Below, piece by piece: positions 7,663 to 15,027 of a stretch of DNA of 28,366 nucleotides. Source of the DNA: a bacterium UBP7_UBA7824 (GTDB lineage: Bacteria; UBP7; UBA6624); NCBI GenBank assembly GCA_002501535.1, contig DLTY01000002.1:1-28366 (forward strand). The letters run 5' to 3'. Every line of letters begins with the position of its first letter. Positions within the stretch are counted from its first letter, which is position 1. A program made the position numbers and the translations under genes. The notes below the pieces were generated by a model, which saw only the letters and a list, made by a program, of their open reading frames with translations, had not been told where the DNA came from and ran no database searches.

Positions 7663-8435
7663 ATTTAGTACCAACAATAGCAAACATTAAAAAGACCGAA
7701 AGAGAAGGTATCGTAGGGTCAGTTTCGTTTGAATTCAGTGGAGACTTAAATGCAGGACAGGTTTTTAAAATAGGAACTTTTGGAAGAGGGGAAACAACTG
7801 CCTGGGTAACAGATTCGGACAAAAAAAATGTTACTGTTTCTTTTTTAGATAATAATGCTGTGACGCATAAGATTATGCTTTTACCACCTAATGAATGCAT
7901 AACCATTAGAGGTCCATTTGGAAACGGTTTTTCTTTGCTGAATGAAAGAAACGTGTTATTGATCAGCCAGGATGATGCAATATTAAGCCAAAAGAAGCTC
8001 ATCAATGATTTGTTACAAAATGGCAATCAAATTAACCTGCTTCACTTTACTTCTTTTCCAAAAGATATATTTATGGGTTCGTCGCTCAATAAAGCTGTCT
8101 CTCCAGACTCACCCATTAATGGCGATATTGTTGATATGACAAAAAAAGGCCCACAAGATTTGGATGCATTTGTTAAATCTTCTATAAAGTCAGAATATAT
8201 ATCTGGCATCAACGCAGTTGCCTTGGCAGGTAATGAGGATTTTCAGCAATCCGTATCCAGGGTTTTGGAGAAAACAGCTATTAAGGATAAAAGTATACAA
8301 ATCCTTTTCAATCGAAATTTTGTTTCGGGAATGGGTTGGTCCAATAAAGATCTTTACGGAACTACTAACATCTGGAAAGAAGGACCTGTCTTTACGCTGG
8401 ATCAGATTCGAAGATTTCCAGGTGTTTTTATTTGA
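7659..8435 (+). CDS. FlxA / HyhG / AsrB-like ferredoxin-NAD reductase-family subunit lacking NAD loop and 2Fe-2S ligands
   Basis: 258 residues with one cysteine (C80). The fold is that of the gamma subunit that normally binds FAD, NAD(P)H and a 2Fe-2S cluster. Recognisable are the N-terminal barrel with GRGE (42-45), IRGPFGNGF (83-91), and the C-terminal EGPVF (241-245). The usual nucleotide loop GGIGLAP is replaced at about 102-108 (SQDDAIL). The four cluster cysteines align to S223, S228, D231 and W239, with G224 and G226 kept. The SIS segment after GE is also altered. As seen, it should bind neither NAD nor a cluster, so a structural or regulatory role is likely (inference). It starts by ATGA overlap with the previous gene and its last eight bases overlap rsmA on the opposite strand. 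Confidence 0.72.
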   Translation: MNLVPTIANIKKTEREGIVGSVSFEFSGDLNAGQVFKIGTFGRGETTAWVTDSDKKNVTVSFLDNNAVTHKIMLLPPNECITIRGPFGNGFSLLNERNVLLISQDDAILSQKKLINDLLQNGNQINLLHFTSFPKDIFMGSSLNKAVSPDSPINGDIVDMTKKGPQDLDAFVKSSIKSEYISGINAVALAGNEDFQQSVSRVLEKTAIKDKSIQILFNRNFVSGMGWSNKDLYGTTNIWKEGPVFTLDQIRRFPGVFI

Positions 8436-9201
8436 TATTGCTATTTTTCGACAAGAGCATTCCTAATTTCGGTTCAATATCTTCTGGACGAAAGCCATCA
8501 GGTATTTTTTCCAACATAGCACTAGGCACAATTTTTTTTAATAGTTTTTTTGCATTTTTTCTTCTTTGAGAAAATATTTTTTTATTCAATTTTAAATATT
8601 GATCCGAATATGGAAAGCACCCTCTTTTGTTTTTGTTGGTTAGCGTAATAATTGCACTATCAACTTTTGGTTTCGGGAAGAAGGAATTTTTGGAAAGTTT
8701 TTTTTCAATCTTGCATGAGTAAAAAAACTGCAATGGACCAGACAAAAGACCATACGACTTAGAGCCAGGCTTAGAGCAAATGCGATCAGCAACCTCTTTT
8801 TGAACCGTAAAGACTGCATTTTTAATTTTGCCTGGCCACCGGGCAACCATCCATAAAATTCTTCCCGACAGGTAATAGGGCAGATTTCCAACCAGCATAC
8901 CATCATTCTCAGCATCTTCGGGTTGCCAGTTCCGAACATCCCCTTCAATATTAAGTGATGGGAATTTGTTTTTTAAAAAAGAATTTAAATGTTCATCCAC
9001 CTCGTAAACGGTCAAATTATTTTTATTTGATATTTTCTCTGTTAGAAAACCTAAACCACCACCAATTTCAATCAACCAATTACTTTTTTTACGATTGATT
9101 ATCCTTGATAAAAAATCAAGATTCGCATCATTGATCATAAAATTTTGACCACGATGTTTTTTGGGTGGCTGATTACGAAAGTAATCAACCGTTATTGACA
9201 T
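8428..9201 (-). CDS. rsmA: 16S rRNA (adenine1518-N6/adenine1519-N6)-dimethyltransferase
   Basis: 257-residue KsgA/RsmA enzyme that dimethylates two adjacent adenines near the 3' end of 16S rRNA during 30S maturation. Visible motifs are the N-terminal KKHRGQNFMIND, the SAM-binding IEIGGGLGFLTE (about 45-56), the acidic YEVDE (66-70), the catalytic NLPYYLSG (106-113), KSYGLLSG, and the substrate-side FFPKPKVDSA. Length is typical or slightly short. It stands alone on the minus strand, convergent with the FlxA-like gene and overlapping it by eight bases. Confidence 0.95.
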   Translation of the reverse strand: MSITVDYFRNQPPKKHRGQNFMINDANLDFLSRIINRKKSNWLIEIGGGLGFLTEKISNKNNLTVYEVDEHLNSFLKNKFPSLNIEGDVRNWQPEDAENDGMLVGNLPYYLSGRILWMVARWPGKIKNAVFTVQKEVADRICSKPGSKSYGLLSGPLQFFYSCKIEKKLSKNSFFPKPKVDSAIITLTNKNKRGCFPYSDQYLKLNKKIFSQRRKNAKKLLKKIVPSAMLEKIPDGFRPEDIEPKLGMLLSKNSNIK

Positions 9202-9225
9202 TAAGCTTTTTTCAGATTGCCTTAT

Positions 9226-9441
9226 TTAGACTTCCTCATAGAGAACTAATGCGCCCGATACAAACATTGGAGTTCTAACATCATCTTCTTTTGATGCGTC
9301 CATGGTTACACTGGATGCATATTTAATGTCAATAATTTTGATTTTAGATTTGTTTGTTTCTAACCATTCGTTAATTTCTCGATCAAGAGGGGGGGTTCTG
9401 TAGCTACCTAAACTAGATTCCATAAAATGTTTTACTTTCAT
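9226..9441 (-). CDS. Small Cse60-like protein
   Basis: 71 residues. The pattern (charged N terminus, LDREINEWLETN, then KIKIIDIKYASSV and a C-terminal strand ending SGALVLYEE) resembles the small Cse60 family first noted in Bacillus, found widely as a short alpha/beta protein of unknown role. Recognition is by pattern only. It lies just upstream of rsmA on the same strand with a 24-base gap, so they may be cotranscribed. Met7 is an alternative start. Confidence 0.55.
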   Translation of the reverse strand: MKVKHFMESSLGSYRTPPLDREINEWLETNKSKIKIIDIKYASSVTMDASKEDDVRTPMFVSGALVLYEEV

Positions 9442-9537
9442 AGGTAAATCTTAATTCCAAAAACAAACAAACCTAACCCAAGATTGCTGAATTCAAAAAT
9501 TAATATCTAATTATTCAGATATAAAATTGAAAAACAT
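9442..9537. promoter_or_regulatory. Divergent intergenic region with imperfect palindrome
   Basis: This 96-base gap separates the small minus-strand gene from the plus-strand gene at 9538 and must hold promoters for both. An imperfect 16-base palindrome (ATCTAATTATTCAGAT, 9505-9520; 12 of 16 symmetric positions) runs into TATAAA (9520-9525). If that is a -10 box, the plus-strand transcript would start only a few bases before the ATG. No convincing -35 was found. Confidence 0.3.
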
Positions 9538-10461
9538 ATGAATCATTTAAAAAACATAAATTTGCGATATCTGGTAATGCCTTTGGTTTTATTTTGTATT
9601 TTTGCTTTTCAAAATATTGAAAATAAGGAGAAGTCAAGCGAAGAGCTCTTTGTCGCAACCTTTTTAGCTGAAGGGGTAACCTTGCCAGATGGAGTTATAG
9701 ATTTGCCAAAAATTATTATTGATTACACACAAACCAATCATGCTCAGATAGCCATGAATCTCTTGGGTGCAGATATAGAAGCAGAGGTTCCCACCGGTCT
9801 TACAAGGGTAATCGATCAGGGTTTTCAAACCTATGTAACTGAAGATGGCCAGGAATTATCAGTTTTCCCTCATGGTGGCATAAGGTTTAATGCCCCTTTT
9901 AAAAGCCCAAGCGAAATGTATCCACTAACTCGACCACAGGCAGAACGTGTTTTAGATATATTTTTAGATAATTTTGATTATTTTCCAGAAGATGCCACTT
10001 TGATCAGTACATCCGAAATAAATCATCCAGAATATCAATCCTTTAACAACAGTCAAGGATTGCCGTTAGGGTATTCTTATGAATATGGTCGTTACTTCAA
10101 ACAGGTTCCTATAAAAAATGATTCAGTTCAAGCAATCGTGATTGGAGGCAAGGTTTTTCAATTTTCATTTTCATGGGGCGGTCAACCGCTTGCAATTGAG
10201 GATAGTGAAGCAACCATTATTCCGGCATGGTCTGCCGTTAAAGATGCCATCGAATATGCTTATAAGAATTTTTATGCTGGAGAGTATTACGCAGATGTAT
10301 TTGTAACCAAGGTTCAGCTTATCTACACTTTTGACGGCTTAAAGGAAGCCTGGAAGAAAGACAAACCAAAAAGGTTGGTTCCAGCATGGTTGGTTCAGAT
10401 AAATAATAAAAATGAAATCATTTTAGAAGCCCACGGCGGGCAAGTTATTCCTATTTATTAA
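9538..10461 (+). CDS. Membrane-anchored extracytoplasmic protein, weakly YycI/YycH-like
   Basis: 307 residues with a basic start and one N-terminal hydrophobic segment (about residues 10-24), then a soluble domain. There is no convincing lipobox. The C-terminal part (KVQLIYTF..., then LVPAWLVQI and a final strand) resembles the YycH/YycI two-component regulator and PepSY-like folds, where LVPAWxV is common. That is a pattern impression, not an assignment. The protein probably faces the periplasm. It ends where the glycerate kinase begins and may be in the same transcript. Confidence 0.7.
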   Translation: MNHLKNINLRYLVMPLVLFCIFAFQNIENKEKSSEELFVATFLAEGVTLPDGVIDLPKIIIDYTQTNHAQIAMNLLGADIEAEVPTGLTRVIDQGFQTYVTEDGQELSVFPHGGIRFNAPFKSPSEMYPLTRPQAERVLDIFLDNFDYFPEDATLISTSEINHPEYQSFNNSQGLPLGYSYEYGRYFKQVPIKNDSVQAIVIGGKVFQFSFSWGGQPLAIEDSEATIIPAWSAVKDAIEYAYKNFYAGEYYADVFVTKVQLIYTFDGLKEAWKKDKPKRLVPAWLVQINNKNEIILEAHGGQVIPIY

Positions 10462-11620
10462 AAACACAAAGAATTTTTTAATTGCTTTAGACAGCTTTAA
10501 GGGAACCTTGAGTTCTATGGAAGCAGGTGATATTGTGTCTAGGGCCATATTGCAAAAATATCCCGAATCAAATGTGTCAGTTAAGAATTTTGCAGACGGT
10601 GGAGAGGGGACAGCAAATGTTATTTTAGATTATTTTGATCATGAAACCTATAAAGTTGAAACACAAGGCTCTAACGGAAAGAATATCACTGTTTCTTGGC
10701 ATTTTTTAAAAGAAGAAAAAGCAGCCCTGCTGGAAATGGCCTCAGTTGTAGGTATTTCAATGATACCCAAGAGTCAATTAAACCCAGAACTTTTAAACAC
10801 TTATGGTCTTGCCGCGGTTATTGTTGACATTTTGCAAAAAGGAATCAAGAAAATTTGGTTTGCTGTTGGGGGCACTTCAACAGTAGATGCCGGACTCGGC
10901 TTACTGAAAGGCATGGGTATTTCAATGCAGAAAGGCATGCTTCCTCGATCATTAACCGATGTCCGAAAGGATGATTTTTTTGATTTTAAACATGTGGATT
11001 GCAGTGCTTTAGATCTTAAAATGTCTCTAGAAAATGGTAGCTGTTTGTTTCCTGATGTTTTTTTTGATATAATAGCTGACGTTCGCGCTCCTCTTTTGGG
11101 TGAGCGAGGTGCTGTTTTTGCTTTTGGCAAGCAAAAGGGTGCTACCCCTAAAAATATTCCTATTTTGGAACAAGGGATGGCCGATTTTGCTTATATTGTT
11201 GATGCCAAAATTAAAAATCCGACCTTTTTGGAAGCAGAAGGGTTAGGGGCCGCTGGAGGTATTGCTCTCGGCCTGGCCTTGCTTTTTAACGTGAGCATTA
11301 AAAATGGAGCCGATTTTGTTATTGACAAAATGGGGCTTAAAGATGAAATGAGTAATTTTGATTTTGTTATAACGGGAGAGGGACAGTTTGACTCTCAAAC
11401 CAAGCAGGGAAAGGGGCCGTGGTCCATCGCATCATTAGCTGCAAGTCATGGCGTACCAAGCCTAATAATTAGCGGGTTGACAATTAAAGAACACAACAAA
11501 ACAAAAAGCTTTTCTTTCTTAGAGGTTGCCGAGAATGTACCGAAAAATAAAAAAGAAGCGCAATCGAATCTTCTTCAAGCCGTGAAAAAATGGCTCGATG
11601 ACAATGAGGTGAAAATATGA
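10457..11620 (+). CDS. Glycerate 2-kinase, GlxK/GarK family, probable ATT start
   Basis: Phosphorylates D-glycerate with ATP, linking glyoxylate, serine or glucarate breakdown to glycolysis. Family motifs are LIALDSFKGTLSS at the N terminus, FADGGEGT, the AVGGTSTVDAG loop, and VITGEGQFDSQT near the C terminus. The first ordinary start codon in frame is TTG 10508, which would cut off the conserved LDSFKGT motif. The frame is open upstream to a TAG at 10424 and contains no ATG, GTG or TTG before 10508. The best candidate is ATT 10457, sharing one base with the upstream stop and giving 387 residues, normal for the family. A sequencing error near here could also explain it. The product call is firm; the start is not. 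Confidence 0.88.
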   Translation: MKNTKNFLIALDSFKGTLSSMEAGDIVSRAILQKYPESNVSVKNFADGGEGTANVILDYFDHETYKVETQGSNGKNITVSWHFLKEEKAALLEMASVVGISMIPKSQLNPELLNTYGLAAVIVDILQKGIKKIWFAVGGTSTVDAGLGLLKGMGISMQKGMLPRSLTDVRKDDFFDFKHVDCSALDLKMSLENGSCLFPDVFFDIIADVRAPLLGERGAVFAFGKQKGATPKNIPILEQGMADFAYIVDAKIKNPTFLEAEGLGAAGGIALGLALLFNVSIKNGADFVIDKMGLKDEMSNFDFVITGEGQFDSQTKQGKGPWSIASLAASHGVPSLIISGLTIKEHNKTKSFSFLEVAENVPKNKKEAQSNLLQAVKKWLDDNEVKI

Positions 11621-14481
11621 AACAAAATAAAGTAGTTGACATGGGTTTGATCATTACTGAAACCCTTGCGGGAATTATGCAGAAGAACATTGCAAAAGCA
11701 GGAACAGTTAAAGATCTAGAGAACAGTTTTTCAAAATATGAAGATGCTATTGGTCTAGATGCAAAATTATTTGTTAAAAGGTATGCCATGAAATTTTTAT
11801 CACATTGTTCCTTTATCAAGGAGTGGGATGATGGATGGGTTTTGATCCCTCAGAATTTAAAAGCTCACCAATTAGCAAAAGAAATACTTGAAGAAAATGG
11901 ATCTTTCATGTTGGAATCTAAGATAAGAAGTCAGGTTGCCAAGAAGTTGGGCCAAAAGGTCAGTGAGACAAGGTTGTATTTAGACATAGATGACGATTTC
12001 TCCTTAACTGAAGGCTTGAGGCAAGAAGACCAAATAGGGAGAGGGTCTATTTGGGGCTTATGCGAATGGGTTTTAATTAATAATCTTGCAAAAACACTCA
12101 TTGAATCCAGAGGGCCAATGAAGGAGAAGAGAATTATTAGTATGCTGCTTGAGGACGATTTGGTTACACAGGAGAAAAAACCAGTTTTTTGTCCACAGAT
12201 AGACAAAAGGTTTATAGCTGAATCAGGCAATTTATGGGACGTGGGCAGAGCAAAAAAGAAAACCTTACAAGCACCTAAAACCGGTGCATTGGAAATCAAG
12301 ATACGAGAAGAAATAACAAACAAGGTTGAAAGGTTGCTAGAAAACCAAGCATCAGATAAAAGTTTCTCCAAAGAAGAGATTACAACTGCATTGATTGGTA
12401 GTGCAAAAAGCTCAAGAAGCTCTCATTATCAGGATATGTTAGATGAGATTCTTTCTGGTTTCGAAAAATCTAAGAAAATTACTAAGGTGAGGTTTGAATT
12501 AAAAAATCCGTATTGGATCAAGTCTGAAAGCTTGCCCAAGATTGATATAGCAAAATTAGACCTACTCTTCCCAGTGGCTTATCCAGAGCATAAGCTTTTG
12601 GGTGACGACATATTTAATGAAAATCTTTTTGCAAACCTTTCTGATCCAGCTTTATATTGGCTGGACGGAGATTTCTCCGAAAAAGGTTTTCCAGAGGTAG
12701 AACCATTGTTTATTTTGACCTTCAATGATTTTGTAAATGATGAATTAAACTACGTATCACAACCATTGGTCAACGCGATACAGGCTTCGTTGATTGCATC
12801 GAATGAATGGGGTGAATTTGTTTTGCAAACACCAGACAAGCAGGAACTTTCCATTTTGATAAATTTTAAGCATCAAATAATTTCAGGCATGGCATCCTGG
12901 GTTAACGGTCATGCTCAGCCTGGCGATGTTTACAATTTTGAGTATCTCGGATCATCCACTTTTAGGCTGGTTAAAAATAAAGAAATTAAAAACCCTTCAC
13001 TAGACGACGATGAGTTAGAGCGATTGCTTTCCCTGCAGGAAAAAAGAAAATTGACATTTAAAAATCTCATAATTGAAGTTTTAAAACACCACCCAGGCGG
13101 ACTGACTTTTAGCGGCATATTTAATCGCTTAATGTTCATAAGAAGAATTTCAAGAAGATCGCTAATGAGCGAATTGACAAAATTCTTTTGTTTTGATTGC
13201 AAGGATGAAAAATGGAAGTATTATGAAAAGCGATCTGAGCTTGGTGAGAAGTTTTCCGCTAGTTCTTTCCCAATTACTGGCTTAGACACCAATTGTTGGG
13301 TCTTGCACGAAGACATGAAGCCTGAAGCAGGAGATTCATTGAATATGGTTTATGGAAGAGCAGCACATAATGATTTATTCTGTATTGTTGATTCAAACAA
13401 CCAACTCACTAGTGTTTTCAGATTAGCCGTAAAAGGGAAAAAATGCACAATTCAAGATATTACAAACTGTGAACCAATGCCTCTAAATAATTTTGAAATT
13501 CCCAAGGCAGGCTTGAAGCAGGTTGAAAATTCAGTTTTTTGCGACATTAACGAAGAGCTTGAAAGGGTGATTTTGGATTCAGAGGTTTATGCAGGCATCA
13601 AACAAGCCTTTGCGACATTTGAACCTAACCCAAGCGTCAACCAGGAAGTCACAAGGAGCCTGGAAGAGCTAGAGGGATTACTAGAGGATTCTGGTTCCGT
13701 GAGCCCATTTGGCGGCCTTGCTTGGCAGCTTCAGCAAAAATTTACCTGGCAGGAATTCCAAAAAGTTTTAGATTCAAAGATTTATTCGCAAGAGCATGAG
13801 GATCGTTTAGACGCAGGCAAGTTTTCAAGCTGGTTAGCAAAGAGACCCATATCATGGGATGCTGAATCAATTATTTATCCAGCTGGACACGGGGAGCTGT
13901 CAACATCGATCCTAGAAGCGTTGGTTTCAGTTATGCAGAATGCTGATTACACAATCGAGGAAGATTCGTTAAACATCAGAACAGGACTTAATAGTGATTT
14001 TGTTTTCGAATGGAACAAATTATTATCCGACCAGAGAAGAATTAAGAAAATTGTTGACATGGAAGACAGTTTTGAATTAGTTGAATTTTTATCAGGTTGG
14101 TTTAGGCGTATAGCTAAGATTATCGAACCAAGAAAGCTGGAAAGCGTGATTAATAAGTTAAGTTTTCACCTAAAGGGCATTGGGTCCGTTGATATTAGCG
14201 ATAAAGATTTGCCTGAATTTTTGAAAAAAGCCAAATCCACATCAGGAGGGTTAGGTCTCTCAGAGGAAAAACAAACAAAATCAGCAACACTGTTTGCAGA
14301 TTTTAGAGGATTTTCAAAAGCCAAAATCAAAAAAACCTTAAGTTTAGCACCAGCGATTTTGGTTGATGGGGGTTTGCTCGTCATCGTTTCCTTTGAAAGT
14401 CAAAAGATAAATTTTAAAGATGGGAAGCTGGAGGACCAGGTTTCAATGGGTTCAATAGTTGCTAAATCTTATATCGTTTAA
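11617..14481 (+). CDS. Large uncharacterised protein with possible winged-helix segments
   Basis: 954 residues, soluble, no signal peptide or membrane segment. I do not recognise the full protein. Several stretches look like repeated small helical or winged-helix domains: about residues 88-130, 145-200 (SIWGLCEWVL...RGPMKEKRIISMLL, reminiscent of HARE-HTH/RpoE-delta-type modules), 245-300 and 480-560 (LTFKNLIIEVL...GLTFSGIF). Between and after these are mixed alpha/beta parts and a C-terminal segment ending in strand-rich sequence. This would fit a DNA- or RNA-associated scaffold, but that is conjecture. It starts by ATGA overlap with the glycerate kinase and ends overlapping the amidase gene by 30 bases. 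Confidence 0.75.
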   Translation: MKQNKVVDMGLIITETLAGIMQKNIAKAGTVKDLENSFSKYEDAIGLDAKLFVKRYAMKFLSHCSFIKEWDDGWVLIPQNLKAHQLAKEILEENGSFMLESKIRSQVAKKLGQKVSETRLYLDIDDDFSLTEGLRQEDQIGRGSIWGLCEWVLINNLAKTLIESRGPMKEKRIISMLLEDDLVTQEKKPVFCPQIDKRFIAESGNLWDVGRAKKKTLQAPKTGALEIKIREEITNKVERLLENQASDKSFSKEEITTALIGSAKSSRSSHYQDMLDEILSGFEKSKKITKVRFELKNPYWIKSESLPKIDIAKLDLLFPVAYPEHKLLGDDIFNENLFANLSDPALYWLDGDFSEKGFPEVEPLFILTFNDFVNDELNYVSQPLVNAIQASLIASNEWGEFVLQTPDKQELSILINFKHQIISGMASWVNGHAQPGDVYNFEYLGSSTFRLVKNKEIKNPSLDDDELERLLSLQEKRKLTFKNLIIEVLKHHPGGLTFSGIFNRLMFIRRISRRSLMSELTKFFCFDCKDEKWKYYEKRSELGEKFSASSFPITGLDTNCWVLHEDMKPEAGDSLNMVYGRAAHNDLFCIVDSNNQLTSVFRLAVKGKKCTIQDITNCEPMPLNNFEIPKAGLKQVENSVFCDINEELERVILDSEVYAGIKQAFATFEPNPSVNQEVTRSLEELEGLLEDSGSVSPFGGLAWQLQQKFTWQEFQKVLDSKIYSQEHEDRLDAGKFSSWLAKRPISWDAESIIYPAGHGELSTSILEALVSVMQNADYTIEEDSLNIRTGLNSDFVFEWNKLLSDQRRIKKIVDMEDSFELVEFLSGWFRRIAKIIEPRKLESVINKLSFHLKGIGSVDISDKDLPEFLKKAKSTSGGLGLSEEKQTKSATLFADFRGFSKAKIKKTLSLAPAILVDGGLLVIVSFESQKINFKDGKLEDQVSMGSIVAKSYIV

Positions 14482-14976
14482 TTTAGACCATGGAAATAAT
14501 GGGCCAGGGTCCACCTTCCTTGCCGGGGCAATCATGTCATGACCGACGATGGATTTGCAATTAGGATGTTGGCTGCGAATCCAGCTTAAAAGTTCATTTA
14601 GTGACTTGATTTGTTGACTCGGCCAGTTGGCCCATTCTCTTCCTGCCCGCACACTCCACCCATATCGCCAAAAAGATTTTTTTTTATAAAAACCAGGATT
14701 AACCAATTCAATACCTATTGAAAAATCATTAACATTCTTGCGATTTCTAAAACATGAGGGTCCGGCGTGCCAGGCTTTTTTTTCGGTATCAACCAGCTGG
14801 ATAATACTTCCGCTATGGTTCAGCACAAAATGAGCCGAAAGTTTTCTTGTGTCAAGGGCACGTAATGTTTCAAACACTGAAACCGTTTCCGTATAGTGCA
14901 AAACAACAACCTTAGGGTCAATTTTTATATTCGGGTGATGAACTGTTGGTTTTTGTTGAGCATTCTTGTAAATCAT
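14452..14976 (-). CDS. AmpD-type N-acetylmuramoyl-L-alanine amidase
   Basis: Zinc amidase (Amidase_2 fold) that cleaves the lactyl-amide bond between muramic acid and the stem peptide. Seen from this start are LHYTET (zinc His at about 27), SAHFVLN, a WHAG loop, NDFSIGIEL, and GHDMIAPARKVDPGP with His146 and Asp156 as the other ligands. 174 residues matches cytoplasmic AmpD, which recycles anhydro-muropeptides. An ATG at 15054 would add 26 residues with a hydrophobic run (AFLGVAHCFLFYFI) but would overlap the divergent transporter gene by 27 bases. If that start is real, the enzyme is membrane-anchored or secreted. No strong ribosome site decides between them. Confidence 0.88.
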   Translation of the reverse strand: MIYKNAQQKPTVHHPNIKIDPKVVVLHYTETVSVFETLRALDTRKLSAHFVLNHSGSIIQLVDTEKKAWHAGPSCFRNRKNVNDFSIGIELVNPGFYKKKSFWRYGWSVRAGREWANWPSQQIKSLNELLSWIRSQHPNCKSIVGHDMIAPARKVDPGPLFPWSKLNDIRFSNY

Positions 14977-15027
14977 CTTGATATCAATTTTATCCAGATT
15001 GTCTTGAATAAAATAGAATAAGAAACA

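Noticed and set aside
3418-8435. The Hdr/Flx-like genes as decaying pseudogenes.
   Set aside because: All four frames are intact and full length, with ATGA or few-base couplings and conserved framework residues. Random decay would not spare these while hitting the ligands.
9505-9520. The imperfect palindrome as a defined operator.
   Set aside because: Twelve of sixteen symmetric positions in AT-rich DNA is weak and no second copy was seen; kept only as a low-confidence part of the intergenic region.
11931-12371. Minus-strand 146-codon frame inside the large unknown gene.
   Set aside because: Low-complexity serine-rich translation antisense to an intact long gene; no family features.
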